Below are positions 1-7,909 of a DNA stretch of 59,375 nucleotides, in pieces; within the stretch, counting starts at the first letter, position 1; every line of letters starts with the position of its first letter. Source of the stretch: an uncultured Bacteroidaceae bacterium. Its GTDB lineage: Bacteria; Bacteroidota; Bacteroidia; Bacteroidales; Bacteroidaceae. The DNA is taken from assembly GCA_905236065.1 (NCBI GenBank), contig CAJONZ010000127.1:1-59375 (forward strand). Direction: 5' to 3'. The notes under the pieces are model-generated. The model saw nothing but the letters and a program-made list of their open reading frames with translations, was not told where the DNA came from and searched no databases. The position numbers and the translations under genes are program-made.

Positions 1-599
1 ATGTGCGCAAGGAGATAAGAGATTTGGTGCAGTTCCTGACGAGCCTTTCTAATCAGACGTTCACCATCAACATAAAAGATACGGTAGAAGTCAAGGAGGC
101 ACCCAGCGATGTGCCATTGCAGACTTCTTACAAGCAGCGGGTCATTGACTTTCTGGCAGAAAACAGAAAGCTGCCAGTGATTCAGAAAATAATAAAGATG
201 GAGAAACTGTCTTTTGAAGACATTTGTGAACTGGAGAAAATCTGCTGGAAGGAACTGGGTACGAAGGAGGATTACGAGAGGTATATTGCCAAGAGCAACA
301 TGATATGCGGTGACAGCGTGGGAGCGTTTATCCGTTCGCAGATTGGTGTTGACCGCCGTGTAGCCATGGAGCGTTTCTCGCAGTTCCTGTCAGACACCAC
401 GCTGAACTCCCTGCAAGAGGAATATATCAAGAGCATCATCACTTACGTTTGTGATAACGGTGATATTACGCCCAACACCCTATTGGAAGAGGAACCGTTT
501 GCACAATATGAATGGATAGATACGTTTGGTAAGAACTTCATCGCCGTGCGTAACTATGTGAATGAGATACACGACATCGTAAGGGTGGCTAACGGGTAA
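1..599 (+). CDS. hsdR: Type I restriction endonuclease R subunit, C-terminal fragment (5' end outside window)
   Basis: The reading frame is already open at the window edge, so this is the last 198 or so residues of a longer protein. The sequence matches the C-terminal domain of EcoEI-type HsdR subunits: a helical region with SFEDICELEKICWKELG, then GAFIRSQIGVDRRVAMERF and a closing block with EYIKSIITYVCDNGDI and YVNEIHDIV. In the family this domain follows the nuclease and DEAD-box translocase domains and docks on the HsdM/HsdS methylase; neither catalytic part is visible here. The upstream neighbours are probably hsdM and hsdS, but that is outside the view. A near-perfect copy of a dispersed repeat lies 160 bases downstream. 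I am fairly sure of the family and cannot say whether the full gene is intact. Confidence 0.8.
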   Translation, partial: VRKEIRDLVQFLTSLSNQTFTINIKDTVEVKEAPSDVPLQTSYKQRVIDFLAENRKLPVIQKIIKMEKLSFEDICELEKICWKELGTKEDYERYIAKSNMICGDSVGAFIRSQIGVDRRVAMERFSQFLSDTTLNSLQEEYIKSIITYVCDNGDITPNTLLEEEPFAQYEWIDTFGKNFIAVRNYVNEIHDIVRVANG

Positions 600-760
600 A
601 ATATCAGCATAAGCCAGGGCGCTTCGCAACCCACAATGAGAGTCACAACTTTGAAACCTGCCAAACCTACGACATGACGAAGACCACAGGAAGGCGGTGC
701 TGATAGAAGAGGGAATCAAAACCGTTGAAGGAAAAACATAAGAAAGCCCCCTATTTTTTA
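600..760. other. Non-coding spacer downstream of hsdR
   Basis: No gene with a credible product is seen between the hsdR stop and the repeat at 761. A plus-strand reading frame at 725-916 is created mostly by the dispersed repeat and is not considered real. No clear terminator follows hsdR. Confidence 0.5.
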
Positions 761-866
761 TTTGTCTTTCAACGACTTGCAACGCTTAACTCTTTCGGAG
801 ATGACGCAGAACTCTATTCGATTTCACGCAGTACTCTTTTCATCAATAGAGTTCTGCGTGAAAATA
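761..866 (-). repeat. Dispersed 22-bp-period dyad repeat, copy 1
   Basis: On the minus strand this copy holds three head-to-tail cores, AGAGTACTGCGT, AGAGTTCTGCGT and AGAGTTAAGCGT, each starting 22 bases after the last. They are preceded by one inverted core (ACGCAGAACTCT), giving a palindrome about its centre. Its reverse complement differs from copy 4 (57911-58016) at only one of 106 positions. It lies between hsdR and the convergent dockerin gene. Confidence 0.9.
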
Positions 867-928
867 CCGTTTCCAAAACGTTGAGGAAAAAGAGTTTCCG
901 ATGTGCTCACACATGAGCATTGGAACCT

Positions 929-1006
929 AGACACCCTTGGTCGCTCATGGCGAGCAAGGGGATTCCATTTTATAATGGTTTTTGACGAAAAAAGTCAAAA
1001 ACCGTT
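929..1006 (-). terminator. Hairpins at the 3' end of the dockerin/BspA gene
   Basis: A stem of 10 perfect pairs (GGTTTTTGAC at 977-986 with GTCAAAAACC at 994-1003) extends to about 13 pairs. Its right arm contains the stop codon of the minus-strand gene (995-997), and six T residues sit in its loop on the minus strand. A second, bulged stem (933-937 with 956-961 and an inner GCTC/GAGC) lies just beyond. This may end transcription of the dockerin gene or stabilise its 3' end; the layout is not that of a textbook terminator. Confidence 0.5.
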
Positions 1007-3742
1007 CATGATTGTGCCTATCAGGATTTTCAGGTCGGCAAGGGTCGTCTGGCCGTCGCCGTTCACGTCGGCTGTAAACGGGTGGATGTGTTGGCCGTTT
1101 CCTTGCAGGTAGTCTATCAGGGCGGTTACGTCGGCAAGGGTCGTCTGACCGTCGCCGTTCACGTCGCCCACTTCGGTGATGTCGCAGAAGGCTTTCCACT
1201 GGCTGGCCTCTTGGTAGAGGGACTTGCTACCTGCCGGCACGTACAGATGGATGTATTGTACTTCGGAATCCTCAAACACGCCGTCGCCCAACGTCGGCAA
1301 TTCCGCTGCCCGGCAGAGTACATAGCTCAGGTGATAGCAACAACTGAAGGCTCCCTTACCGATGGAGGTGACGGTGCTGGGAAGGATGACGCGCCCCAGT
1401 TTCTTCTTGCACAGGCAAAAGGCGAGAGGGGCAATCTCGGTCACACCCTCGGGAATGTTGATGTCGGCGAGTTCGTAGCAGGCATAGAACGCACTGTTGC
1501 CTATGCGGGTGATGCTGTCGGGCAACTGGACGCTTTTCAGGGCATAGCAACAATTGAAGAGGTCGTCCTCGATGGTTGTTATTTTACTGGGTATCGTGAG
1601 GGACTGGAGGCTTTCGCAACTGCGGAAGGCTCCCTCTCCGAGGGTGAGGAGGGAGTCGGGAAGGACGATTTCGGTCAGGGCCCTGCAACCATAGAAGGCG
1701 GAACGCCCGATGCTTGTCACTGCCTGGGGAATGTCGATTGAGTTCAAGGCCTTGCAACCATGGAAGGCTTCCTCCCCTATCGTTGTCAAGGTTTCAGGCA
1801 GTTTGACCCTGATGAGTGCTTCGCAATCTTTGAAAGCTGCATCCCTAATCTCAGTCACACTGTCGGGCAGTTCGACTTTGAGCAAGGAACGACAGCCGTT
1901 GAAGGCATTGTAGCCTATTGTCTTCACGCTTTTCGGAATGGAGATTTGGGCAAGTCTTGAACAGTTGGAGAAACTTCCAATATAGGTTACGCCCTCTGCA
2001 ATGGTCACATCGGTAAGGTTGTGACAATCGGCAAATCCGAAACCAGCATCGCTTTGGATGGTGACGGAAGCCAGGGATGTACACCCGTAGAAAGGATATC
2101 TGGTTGGAATGCCCCAAAAATCACATTGCATTTGCTGCAAGGTGCTGGGAAGGGTGACAGACTTGAGGCTTTCGCATTGGTAGAAGGCGAGTTTTCCGAT
2201 GATTTCCAAGCCTTCGTGCAACGTGAGGTTCTCCAGGTTGGTACATTGGAAGAACGCTTCAGACTCTATCTCAGTTACGCTGGCGGGGATGTCGATGCTT
2301 TTCAATGCGCTGCAATTGGAAAATGCATGCATTTCTATTCTTTTTACACCGTCGGGAATATCGATGCTTTCCAGCTGCTGGCAAGAAGCAAAGGCAGACT
2401 GCCCGATGTTTTTCAGGCTATGGGGCAACTCGACACGGGTCAGTGCGTTGCAACCACCGAATGCACCTACGTCGATGTATTCCAACCCCTCAGAAAAGGT
2501 CACCGAGGTCAGACCCGTACAACCAGAGAAAGCATAGGCATCTATTGCCGTTACGCTGGAAGGAATGACGAGGGAGGTCAGACCCGTGCAGCCCGAGAAC
2601 ACTCGATTGTTAATACGTGTCACGCCATCGGGAATAACAAGCGCTCCCGTCAGTTCTTGGCCATGCAGGTATAATTTGCAAGGGGTCTCTTGGCCGTAAT
2701 ATTCCCAAAAATTGATGTCGCGCCATGTTGACTCAATAGACACGTTACACCATGAAGCCACGTCGGCGATGTGAATCTCGGCTAAGTTAATGCAATCTCT
2801 GAATGAATAATCTCCTATGGAAGTCAAGGTACTGGGCGTATGGATGGAGGCCAGAGCCGTGCAGCCACTGAAAGCCCACCTGTCAATGGTTTCCACACCT
2901 TCATCAAAGGTGACGGTTGTCAAGCCCGTGCATCCCCCAAAGGCCGATTTCTCAATCTTTTTCACACTACCAGGAATCGTGATGGAGGTCAGGCCCGTGC
3001 AATTAGCAAAAGCCCCATCGCTGATGGTCGTCACACCAGAGGGGATGGTGAGGGTGGTAAGGGCGCTACAGCCAGAAAAGGCACTGCTCCAAATTGCTGT
3101 AACACCCTCTGGAATGTCCACAGCAGCAAGGCTGATGCAACCATCGAAAGCAAAAGGATCAATGCTTTCCACGCTTTCGGGAATAGCAATGGTAGTCAGC
3201 CCTGTGCAGCCATAGAACATGGCTCTTCCTATTCTTTTTACTCCATTGGGAAGCGTTACGGAGGTCAAACCCGTACAATCCTTAAACATGTATTCGCCAA
3301 AGCTTGACTCGCTGTTAGGTATGACAAATTCTTTCAACCCTGTACAGCCGGAGAAGGCGTGTTCGCCAAAGGAGGTCACACTATTAGGCAAATGGATTTC
3401 TTTCAACCCCGTGCAATCGCTGAAGGCGTTATCTCCAATGGACGATACGCTGTTGGGAATCACAACCGAAGTGAGGCAGGTATCCCCGTAAAAGGCGTAT
3501 CGATTGATAGTCGTTACTTGATACACTTGATTATCTACCACGATTTCCCCCGCGATGACGATGTCGCCCTCGTAGGCGCCCTCTTCTTTACTACATACAC
3601 GGGCATAGTTGTATCGCTCATTGGGTTCCGGGTACGTCACTGCCTCGTAGCAAATGCCATTGATGAGTACTTTTTTTTCGGTTACGGCAGATGCCATCAG
3701 TGTTATTCCCAGTAGGAGGGTGACAATCAGTGTGCGTTTCAT
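995..3742 (-). CDS. BspA-type leucine-rich repeat surface protein with C-terminal dockerin
   Basis: About 915 residues. The start is placed at MKRTLIVTLLL because this gives a clean signal peptide; the longer frame adds 53 low-complexity residues overlapping the upstream small gene. After the signal comes a short N-terminal domain, then some 25 to 30 LRR_5/BspA repeats of 23 residues (pattern IP..V..IG..AF..C..L..V). A closing segment with LYVPAGSK and WKAFCDITEV follows, then two calcium-binding dockerin type I repeats, each with the core VNGDGQTTLAD. BspA-type proteins of oral and gut Bacteroidota bind host matrix or other cells; dockerins normally bind cohesins, and no cohesin is seen here. 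It is the last gene of a minus-strand block, 19 bases after a small membrane protein gene. Family assignment is secure; the ligand is unknown. Confidence 0.9.
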   Translation of the reverse strand: MKRTLIVTLLLGITLMASAVTEKKVLINGICYEAVTYPEPNERYNYARVCSKEEGAYEGDIVIAGEIVVDNQVYQVTTINRYAFYGDTCLTSVVIPNSVSSIGDNAFSDCTGLKEIHLPNSVTSFGEHAFSGCTGLKEFVIPNSESSFGEYMFKDCTGLTSVTLPNGVKRIGRAMFYGCTGLTTIAIPESVESIDPFAFDGCISLAAVDIPEGVTAIWSSAFSGCSALTTLTIPSGVTTISDGAFANCTGLTSITIPGSVKKIEKSAFGGCTGLTTVTFDEGVETIDRWAFSGCTALASIHTPSTLTSIGDYSFRDCINLAEIHIADVASWCNVSIESTWRDINFWEYYGQETPCKLYLHGQELTGALVIPDGVTRINNRVFSGCTGLTSLVIPSSVTAIDAYAFSGCTGLTSVTFSEGLEYIDVGAFGGCNALTRVELPHSLKNIGQSAFASCQQLESIDIPDGVKRIEMHAFSNCSALKSIDIPASVTEIESEAFFQCTNLENLTLHEGLEIIGKLAFYQCESLKSVTLPSTLQQMQCDFWGIPTRYPFYGCTSLASVTIQSDAGFGFADCHNLTDVTIAEGVTYIGSFSNCSRLAQISIPKSVKTIGYNAFNGCRSLLKVELPDSVTEIRDAAFKDCEALIRVKLPETLTTIGEEAFHGCKALNSIDIPQAVTSIGRSAFYGCRALTEIVLPDSLLTLGEGAFRSCESLQSLTIPSKITTIEDDLFNCCYALKSVQLPDSITRIGNSAFYACYELADINIPEGVTEIAPLAFCLCKKKLGRVILPSTVTSIGKGAFSCCYHLSYVLCRAAELPTLGDGVFEDSEVQYIHLYVPAGSKSLYQEASQWKAFCDITEVGDVNGDGQTTLADVTALIDYLQGNGQHIHPFTADVNGDGQTTLADLKILIGTIMNGF

Positions 3743-3761
3743 GGGTTTAAGGTTTTTGGGG

Positions 3762-3944
3762 TTACAAAGTGTCGGCGGGTGTGATAACGAGGGTGGTGCT
3801 GTCGGCGGGTGTGTCTGCCGGAGTTGGAGGTTCGGGCAGGGCCAACGTGAGGAAGGTATAGACGCATCCAAGGACGAGGATGCACATAATGATGATGCCA
3901 AGCATCATGCGCTGGTTGAAGCGGGCTGCTTTGTTTTGTCTCAT
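3762..3944 (-). CDS. Small single-pass membrane protein
   Basis: Sixty residues: a basic N-terminus (MRQNKAARFNQRM), one hydrophobic helix at about residues 14-36 (LGIIIMCILVLGCVYTFLTLA), and a Pro/Thr/Asp-rich tail with three TPAD or PADT elements that should face the periplasm. I do not recognise a named family. The gene sits 20 bases after the S41 protease stop and 19 bases before the dockerin gene start, so it looks co-transcribed with both. Its coding potential is supported by this packing and by the membrane-protein composition. A rival reading, a long N-terminal extension of the dockerin protein in another frame, is much less plausible. Confidence 0.6.
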   Translation of the reverse strand: MRQNKAARFNQRMMLGIIIMCILVLGCVYTFLTLALPEPPTPADTPADSTTLVITPADTL

Positions 3945-3964
3945 GGCGTTGTGAAGATTATCTG

Positions 3965-5581
3965 TTACTTTTTTGTAAGAATTTGTTTATGGCTGGCAGA
4001 AGTCGTGAGGATTTCCACGGCTTTGCTGATGTCCTCATCGTCCTTGATGGACTCCTCCACACAGCCGGACTGGTAGGCAAAGCGTTTTACGATTTCTTGT
4101 GCCATGATTTTGCGGATGTCGCGCTGATGGATGTCGAAGTCGCGGTCGAGGTTATGCTCCAGTTTCTTCTCCAAGGCATCGAACTCTGATTTTGCGTCGT
4201 CGTAGTAGCCTTCGAACTTTGCCATCTTCTTGAGGTCGTCGAGCCGTTTCTCGCTCATGCGGTCGTACTTGAAGTCGGCTTCCTTGGCCATCTGACGCAA
4301 TTCGGCAAAGTCGGCATCGGTGATTTGGAAGTCGCTGACGGCAGGCAACTGCGGATGGGCCTGCATGTAGCGGGTACCCCAATCAACCAGCACGTCGTCA
4401 TTGCTCAGGTAGTAGAGCATGTTGGCGAGGGTGTCGTGCTTCATGACGACATCGGGCATGATGCCGCCCAAGGAGTCGCGCTTGGCTGCCCCCTTCGACT
4501 CGCGTTTCTGTTTGTAGTCGATGGCCTGGATGCAACGACCGCTGGGAAGATAGTATTTTGCCGTGGTCAGCTTCAGGCCGCCGTTGTAGGGCAGTTCGCG
4601 GGTGCTCTGCACAAGCCCTTTGCCAAAGGTTTTGGTGCCGACGATGACGGCACGGTGAAGGTCTTGCAGGGAGCCGGAAACAATCTCGGAGGCGGAGGCG
4701 GAGTTGCCATTGACGAGGATGACCAAGGGAATGTCGGCATCAATCGGCTCAAAGCGGGTCTGGTAAGTGGTGTTGGCACTCTCGACCTTGCCCTTGGTCT
4801 CTACGATTTTGAGGTCCTTGCGAACAAAGATATTGACGATGTCGATGGCCTCGCCAATGAGTCCACCACCATTGCCGCGAAGGTCGAGGATGAGGCTTTT
4901 CGCACCTTTCTCCTTCAGTTCGACAAGGGCTGCGGCCATCTCCTTGGAGCAACCTTCGGTGAACTGCGTGAGGTTGATGTAACCGACGGTCGGAGACTGA
5001 CGAAGCAATCCGTAGTAGGGCATGGCCGGCACCTTGATGTTGCGACGGGTGATGCTGAATGAGCGTGGTTCGGTTTCGCCTGGACGGCGCACAACGAGGG
5101 TGAAGGTGGTACCGGGCTCACCACGAAGCAGTTCACTGACTTCGCTCGTAGGTTTGCCCTTCAGGTCGATGGTGTCGATTTTCAGCAGGATGTCGCCCAC
5201 TTGCAGACCGACCTCGGCAGCGGGCATCCCGGCGTATGGCTCGCCGATGATGACGGTGCTGTCCTTCTTCATGCGAATGATGGAACCGATGCCGCCATAT
5301 TTTCCCGTGGTCATCATCTTCAGGTCTCCCATATCTTCCTCGGAATAATATTCGGTGTAGGGGTCGAGGTCTTCGAGCATGGCATCAATGCCCTGCGTGA
5401 TGATGTTGTGGGCATCGAGGGAATCGACGTAGAACATGTCGAGTTCGCGGTAGAGCGCGTTGAAGATGTCAATGTGTTTGGCCACATCGAAGGTGTGCTT
5501 GTTCTGTGCCTTTGCCTGGGAGGGAGCAAGGAAAAGAAGAATGAATAGTGAAAGGTGAAAGGTGAAAGTTTTAAGCTTCAT
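3965..5581 (-). CDS. S41 family C-terminal processing peptidase (first of two)
   Basis: 538 residues with a signal peptide (to about residue 26, ending SQAKAQ). The order is the usual one for carboxy-terminal processing proteases: N-terminal helical cap (33-85), PDZ domain (about 90-178, with GGIGSIIR and GLQVGDILLKID), and the tail-protease core. The catalytic Ser is predicted to be S296 in NSASASEI and the Lys K321 in TFGKGL, 25 residues apart as in E. coli Prc. LDLRGNGGG at 232-240 is the conserved oxyanion loop. It should act in the periplasm on substrate C-termini. A second family member lies at 51843-53510; the two share architecture but are clearly diverged. A short gap to the Ig-like lipoprotein gene upstream suggests one transcription unit. 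Confidence 0.93.
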   Translation of the reverse strand: MKLKTFTFHLSLFILLFLAPSQAKAQNKHTFDVAKHIDIFNALYRELDMFYVDSLDAHNIITQGIDAMLEDLDPYTEYYSEEDMGDLKMMTTGKYGGIGSIIRMKKDSTVIIGEPYAGMPAAEVGLQVGDILLKIDTIDLKGKPTSEVSELLRGEPGTTFTLVVRRPGETEPRSFSITRRNIKVPAMPYYGLLRQSPTVGYINLTQFTEGCSKEMAAALVELKEKGAKSLILDLRGNGGGLIGEAIDIVNIFVRKDLKIVETKGKVESANTTYQTRFEPIDADIPLVILVNGNSASASEIVSGSLQDLHRAVIVGTKTFGKGLVQSTRELPYNGGLKLTTAKYYLPSGRCIQAIDYKQKRESKGAAKRDSLGGIMPDVVMKHDTLANMLYYLSNDDVLVDWGTRYMQAHPQLPAVSDFQITDADFAELRQMAKEADFKYDRMSEKRLDDLKKMAKFEGYYDDAKSEFDALEKKLEHNLDRDFDIHQRDIRKIMAQEIVKRFAYQSGCVEESIKDDEDISKAVEILTTSASHKQILTKK

Positions 5582-5662
5582 ACATCCATTTAAAGTTAAA
5601 AGTTACGGCTCTTTTTCCCCGTTAGGGCAAAGAGAAAGTACTTCCCTACAGAGAGGGAGCAC

Positions 5663-7909
5663 TTACTGTTTCTGTTTCCGACGGGCGCGTTCCGCCAGTT
5701 TCTGAGCGTTGCGGTTTTGTATCTGTTTTTGTTTGTCGGGTTTCTGTTTGGTTATCTTCTCGGGCTTCTGTCTGGACAGGGGCTGGGCCGTGGGATTCCA
5801 AGTCTGGTTGACTTCCCATTGGGCCCGAAGCAGGAGTTCGTGGGGATAGTAATAGACTTCCTCGGGTTGCAGGCGCTGGTCGTAATCGCCTGTGTCCCAA
5901 ACGCCGTTTCCGTTGTGGTCGTAGAACAGGCGAAGATAGTAGGTCTGCGGATTGATGAAATAAAAGTCGGCCTTGCCGTTGGTGACGGGCAGGGAATTGA
6001 CAACCTTGTCCTGGCTGTTGAGCAGCTGGACGACGGCTGAGGTGTCGGCATTCTGCAAGGTCACGAAGAGGGTGCTGAAGGCATCGAGGCTGCGTACCTT
6101 GACGGTGCGTTTGTTGGCCTCGGTGACTTTGCCATAGACGCTGACAAAGGCAGCCGAATCCAGTTCCAAGCGATAGGTGGAGTCGGGTTCCCATTCGGCA
6201 TAGAGCCGATATTGGTTGACGGTTCCCTCTATTTCTGTAATGATGTAGGGAGCCGGCACGAAGAGCGTATCGACCTTCATGGTGAAGTGTACCTTGGAGG
6301 TGTCAAGATGGGCGATGGGCTCCTCGAATGAGATGTCAATGTTTTTATCGGGTGCCAGGCTGGTTGTGTTGCTGACCTTCATCTCCAGGAAGGGGACGGG
6401 CATGGGCGGAATGACCAAATCCTCTTCCACCTCCTTGGATTTCTTCTTCTTCTCCTTCTTTTTCTTCTCGTATTTCCGGCCTTCCGCCTCGGCTGCCTCA
6501 CGTTCCTTCTCCTCGGCTTGACGCTCGGCCTCCTCTGCCTCGGCCTGCTTGGCCTTGCGTTCCTCCTTTACTTTTTTCCTATACTCCTTTTCCCAATCTT
6601 CCTGTGCCTGGGCTTGGAGTTTGGCCATTTTCTCCTTGGTCAGCTTGGAAGCCAAGTTGAGGGTATCGGTACGGAGGGAGAGCTGCCCTAGTGTATCGGT
6701 GGCATAGTAGTCTATCTGGATGTCAAGCGTGTCAAGATTGTAGATGAGTGAATCCGTAATCCAATAGGTAAGGGTGTCGTTCTTCTCTGTAGCCTCCACC
6801 ACGTATGCAGAGTCGGGAAGCTGGAAGTTGAGGGGGGTGAGCAAGGGAAGCGTGTCGCTGGGTGCTGTGAAATAAAGGGAAAATTTATGCAATTCCGGTC
6901 GTTCGCTTTTCAGCAGGTGACGGGTCGTGTTTTCTGCAGTAAAAGCAGTAAGCACGATGTCGTCGGGATAGAAGTGGGTGTATTTGACAGGATAGATGGA
7001 ATCGTAGTGGATACTATCGTGCCAAATTGTGTCTATGCGGGTCTCCAACCTTGCGTAGGGACGGACGATGCGGTCGGTGAAGGCCAGTTTCTCGCTTGGT
7101 TGGGTGTAGGTATATGTTTGGTCCTGGTCGGCCAAGGCGAAGATGCGGTAGCTGCCAGGTGCCACTCCCTTGATGATGAAATGTCCGCTACCATCGGTAC
7201 GCCCAATGCGCTCCAACGGTTTGGTGCGGAAGGTTGTGTCGTTGGCAATGGCCGCAGAGTCCGTGAGATTGGCCGTGGTCGTGGAATCCACGACGTTGAC
7301 GGTGGAATCCACGACGCTGATGGTGGTCACGGAATCCTTGTCCGTAAACGATGTTGCCGAGGGGGTGGAGTCGTTGGGAACAACCTGGGTTGTGTCGTTC
7401 TCTTCCAAACGATAGAGACCGACCAAAATTCCCTTGATAGGTTCAAGATTGGAGGCTTCAAGCACATAGCCAGAGACTTGCAGGGTGTCGATATGTTCGC
7501 CCGTAGAGAACGTGAAAGCATATTCACCCATCGGATTGCCCTCGTTGTTGTCAACAATACTGCTACCGAAGTCGATGGTGTAGGTGAAGTTTGGCTTCAA
7601 AGTGTCGAGCAGGGTGACGGTGACTTTCTTTCCGTTGCCCTCTATCTCTGGCATCTCGAATTGTGGCGGAGAGACTACAATCTTCTCCGCAGCACCTTCC
7701 AGTTTGATGTTCTCATCGAATGTCAGCGTGATTTTCTTGGGGCTTGCACTGGTTGAGCCGTATTCAGGGGTGGTGTGAACGATTTTAGGCGGATCCTCGT
7801 CGTAGAGTCCGCCATCGGGAGTGCCAATGTTTGCGCAAGAAATGACAAGCTGGGTGAGTGCAGCCAGACAGATGAAAAGTAAAAATATGTGTTTAGCCTT
7901 GCTGGACAT
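5663..7909 (-). CDS. Ig-like domain lipoprotein (SbsA Ig-like N-terminal domain)
   Basis: 748 residues with a lipoprotein signal (LVISC, Cys25). Residues about 38-135 form a Big_5/SbsA Ig-like domain: DPPKIVHTTPEYGSTSASPKKITLTFDE leads into the typical FDENIKL and YTIDFG strands. A prealbumin-like surface segment follows (about 140-300; VSGYVLEASNLEPIKGILVGLY and GSGHFIIKGVAPGSYRIFAL). A strongly charged Lys/Glu coiled segment lies near 430-490, and the C-terminus has GNGVWDTGDY, a common calcium-loop-like ending in this family. It should be anchored in the outer membrane; its role is unknown. Its start overlaps the GH3-family gene by 17 bases, so translation is probably coupled. An imperfect hairpin at 5637-5663 overlaps its 3' end. 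Confidence 0.85.
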   Translation of the reverse strand: MSSKAKHIFLLFICLAALTQLVISCANIGTPDGGLYDEDPPKIVHTTPEYGSTSASPKKITLTFDENIKLEGAAEKIVVSPPQFEMPEIEGNGKKVTVTLLDTLKPNFTYTIDFGSSIVDNNEGNPMGEYAFTFSTGEHIDTLQVSGYVLEASNLEPIKGILVGLYRLEENDTTQVVPNDSTPSATSFTDKDSVTTISVVDSTVNVVDSTTTANLTDSAAIANDTTFRTKPLERIGRTDGSGHFIIKGVAPGSYRIFALADQDQTYTYTQPSEKLAFTDRIVRPYARLETRIDTIWHDSIHYDSIYPVKYTHFYPDDIVLTAFTAENTTRHLLKSERPELHKFSLYFTAPSDTLPLLTPLNFQLPDSAYVVEATEKNDTLTYWITDSLIYNLDTLDIQIDYYATDTLGQLSLRTDTLNLASKLTKEKMAKLQAQAQEDWEKEYRKKVKEERKAKQAEAEEAERQAEEKEREAAEAEGRKYEKKKKEKKKKSKEVEEDLVIPPMPVPFLEMKVSNTTSLAPDKNIDISFEEPIAHLDTSKVHFTMKVDTLFVPAPYIITEIEGTVNQYRLYAEWEPDSTYRLELDSAAFVSVYGKVTEANKRTVKVRSLDAFSTLFVTLQNADTSAVVQLLNSQDKVVNSLPVTNGKADFYFINPQTYYLRLFYDHNGNGVWDTGDYDQRLQPEEVYYYPHELLLRAQWEVNQTWNPTAQPLSRQKPEKITKQKPDKQKQIQNRNAQKLAERARRKQKQ

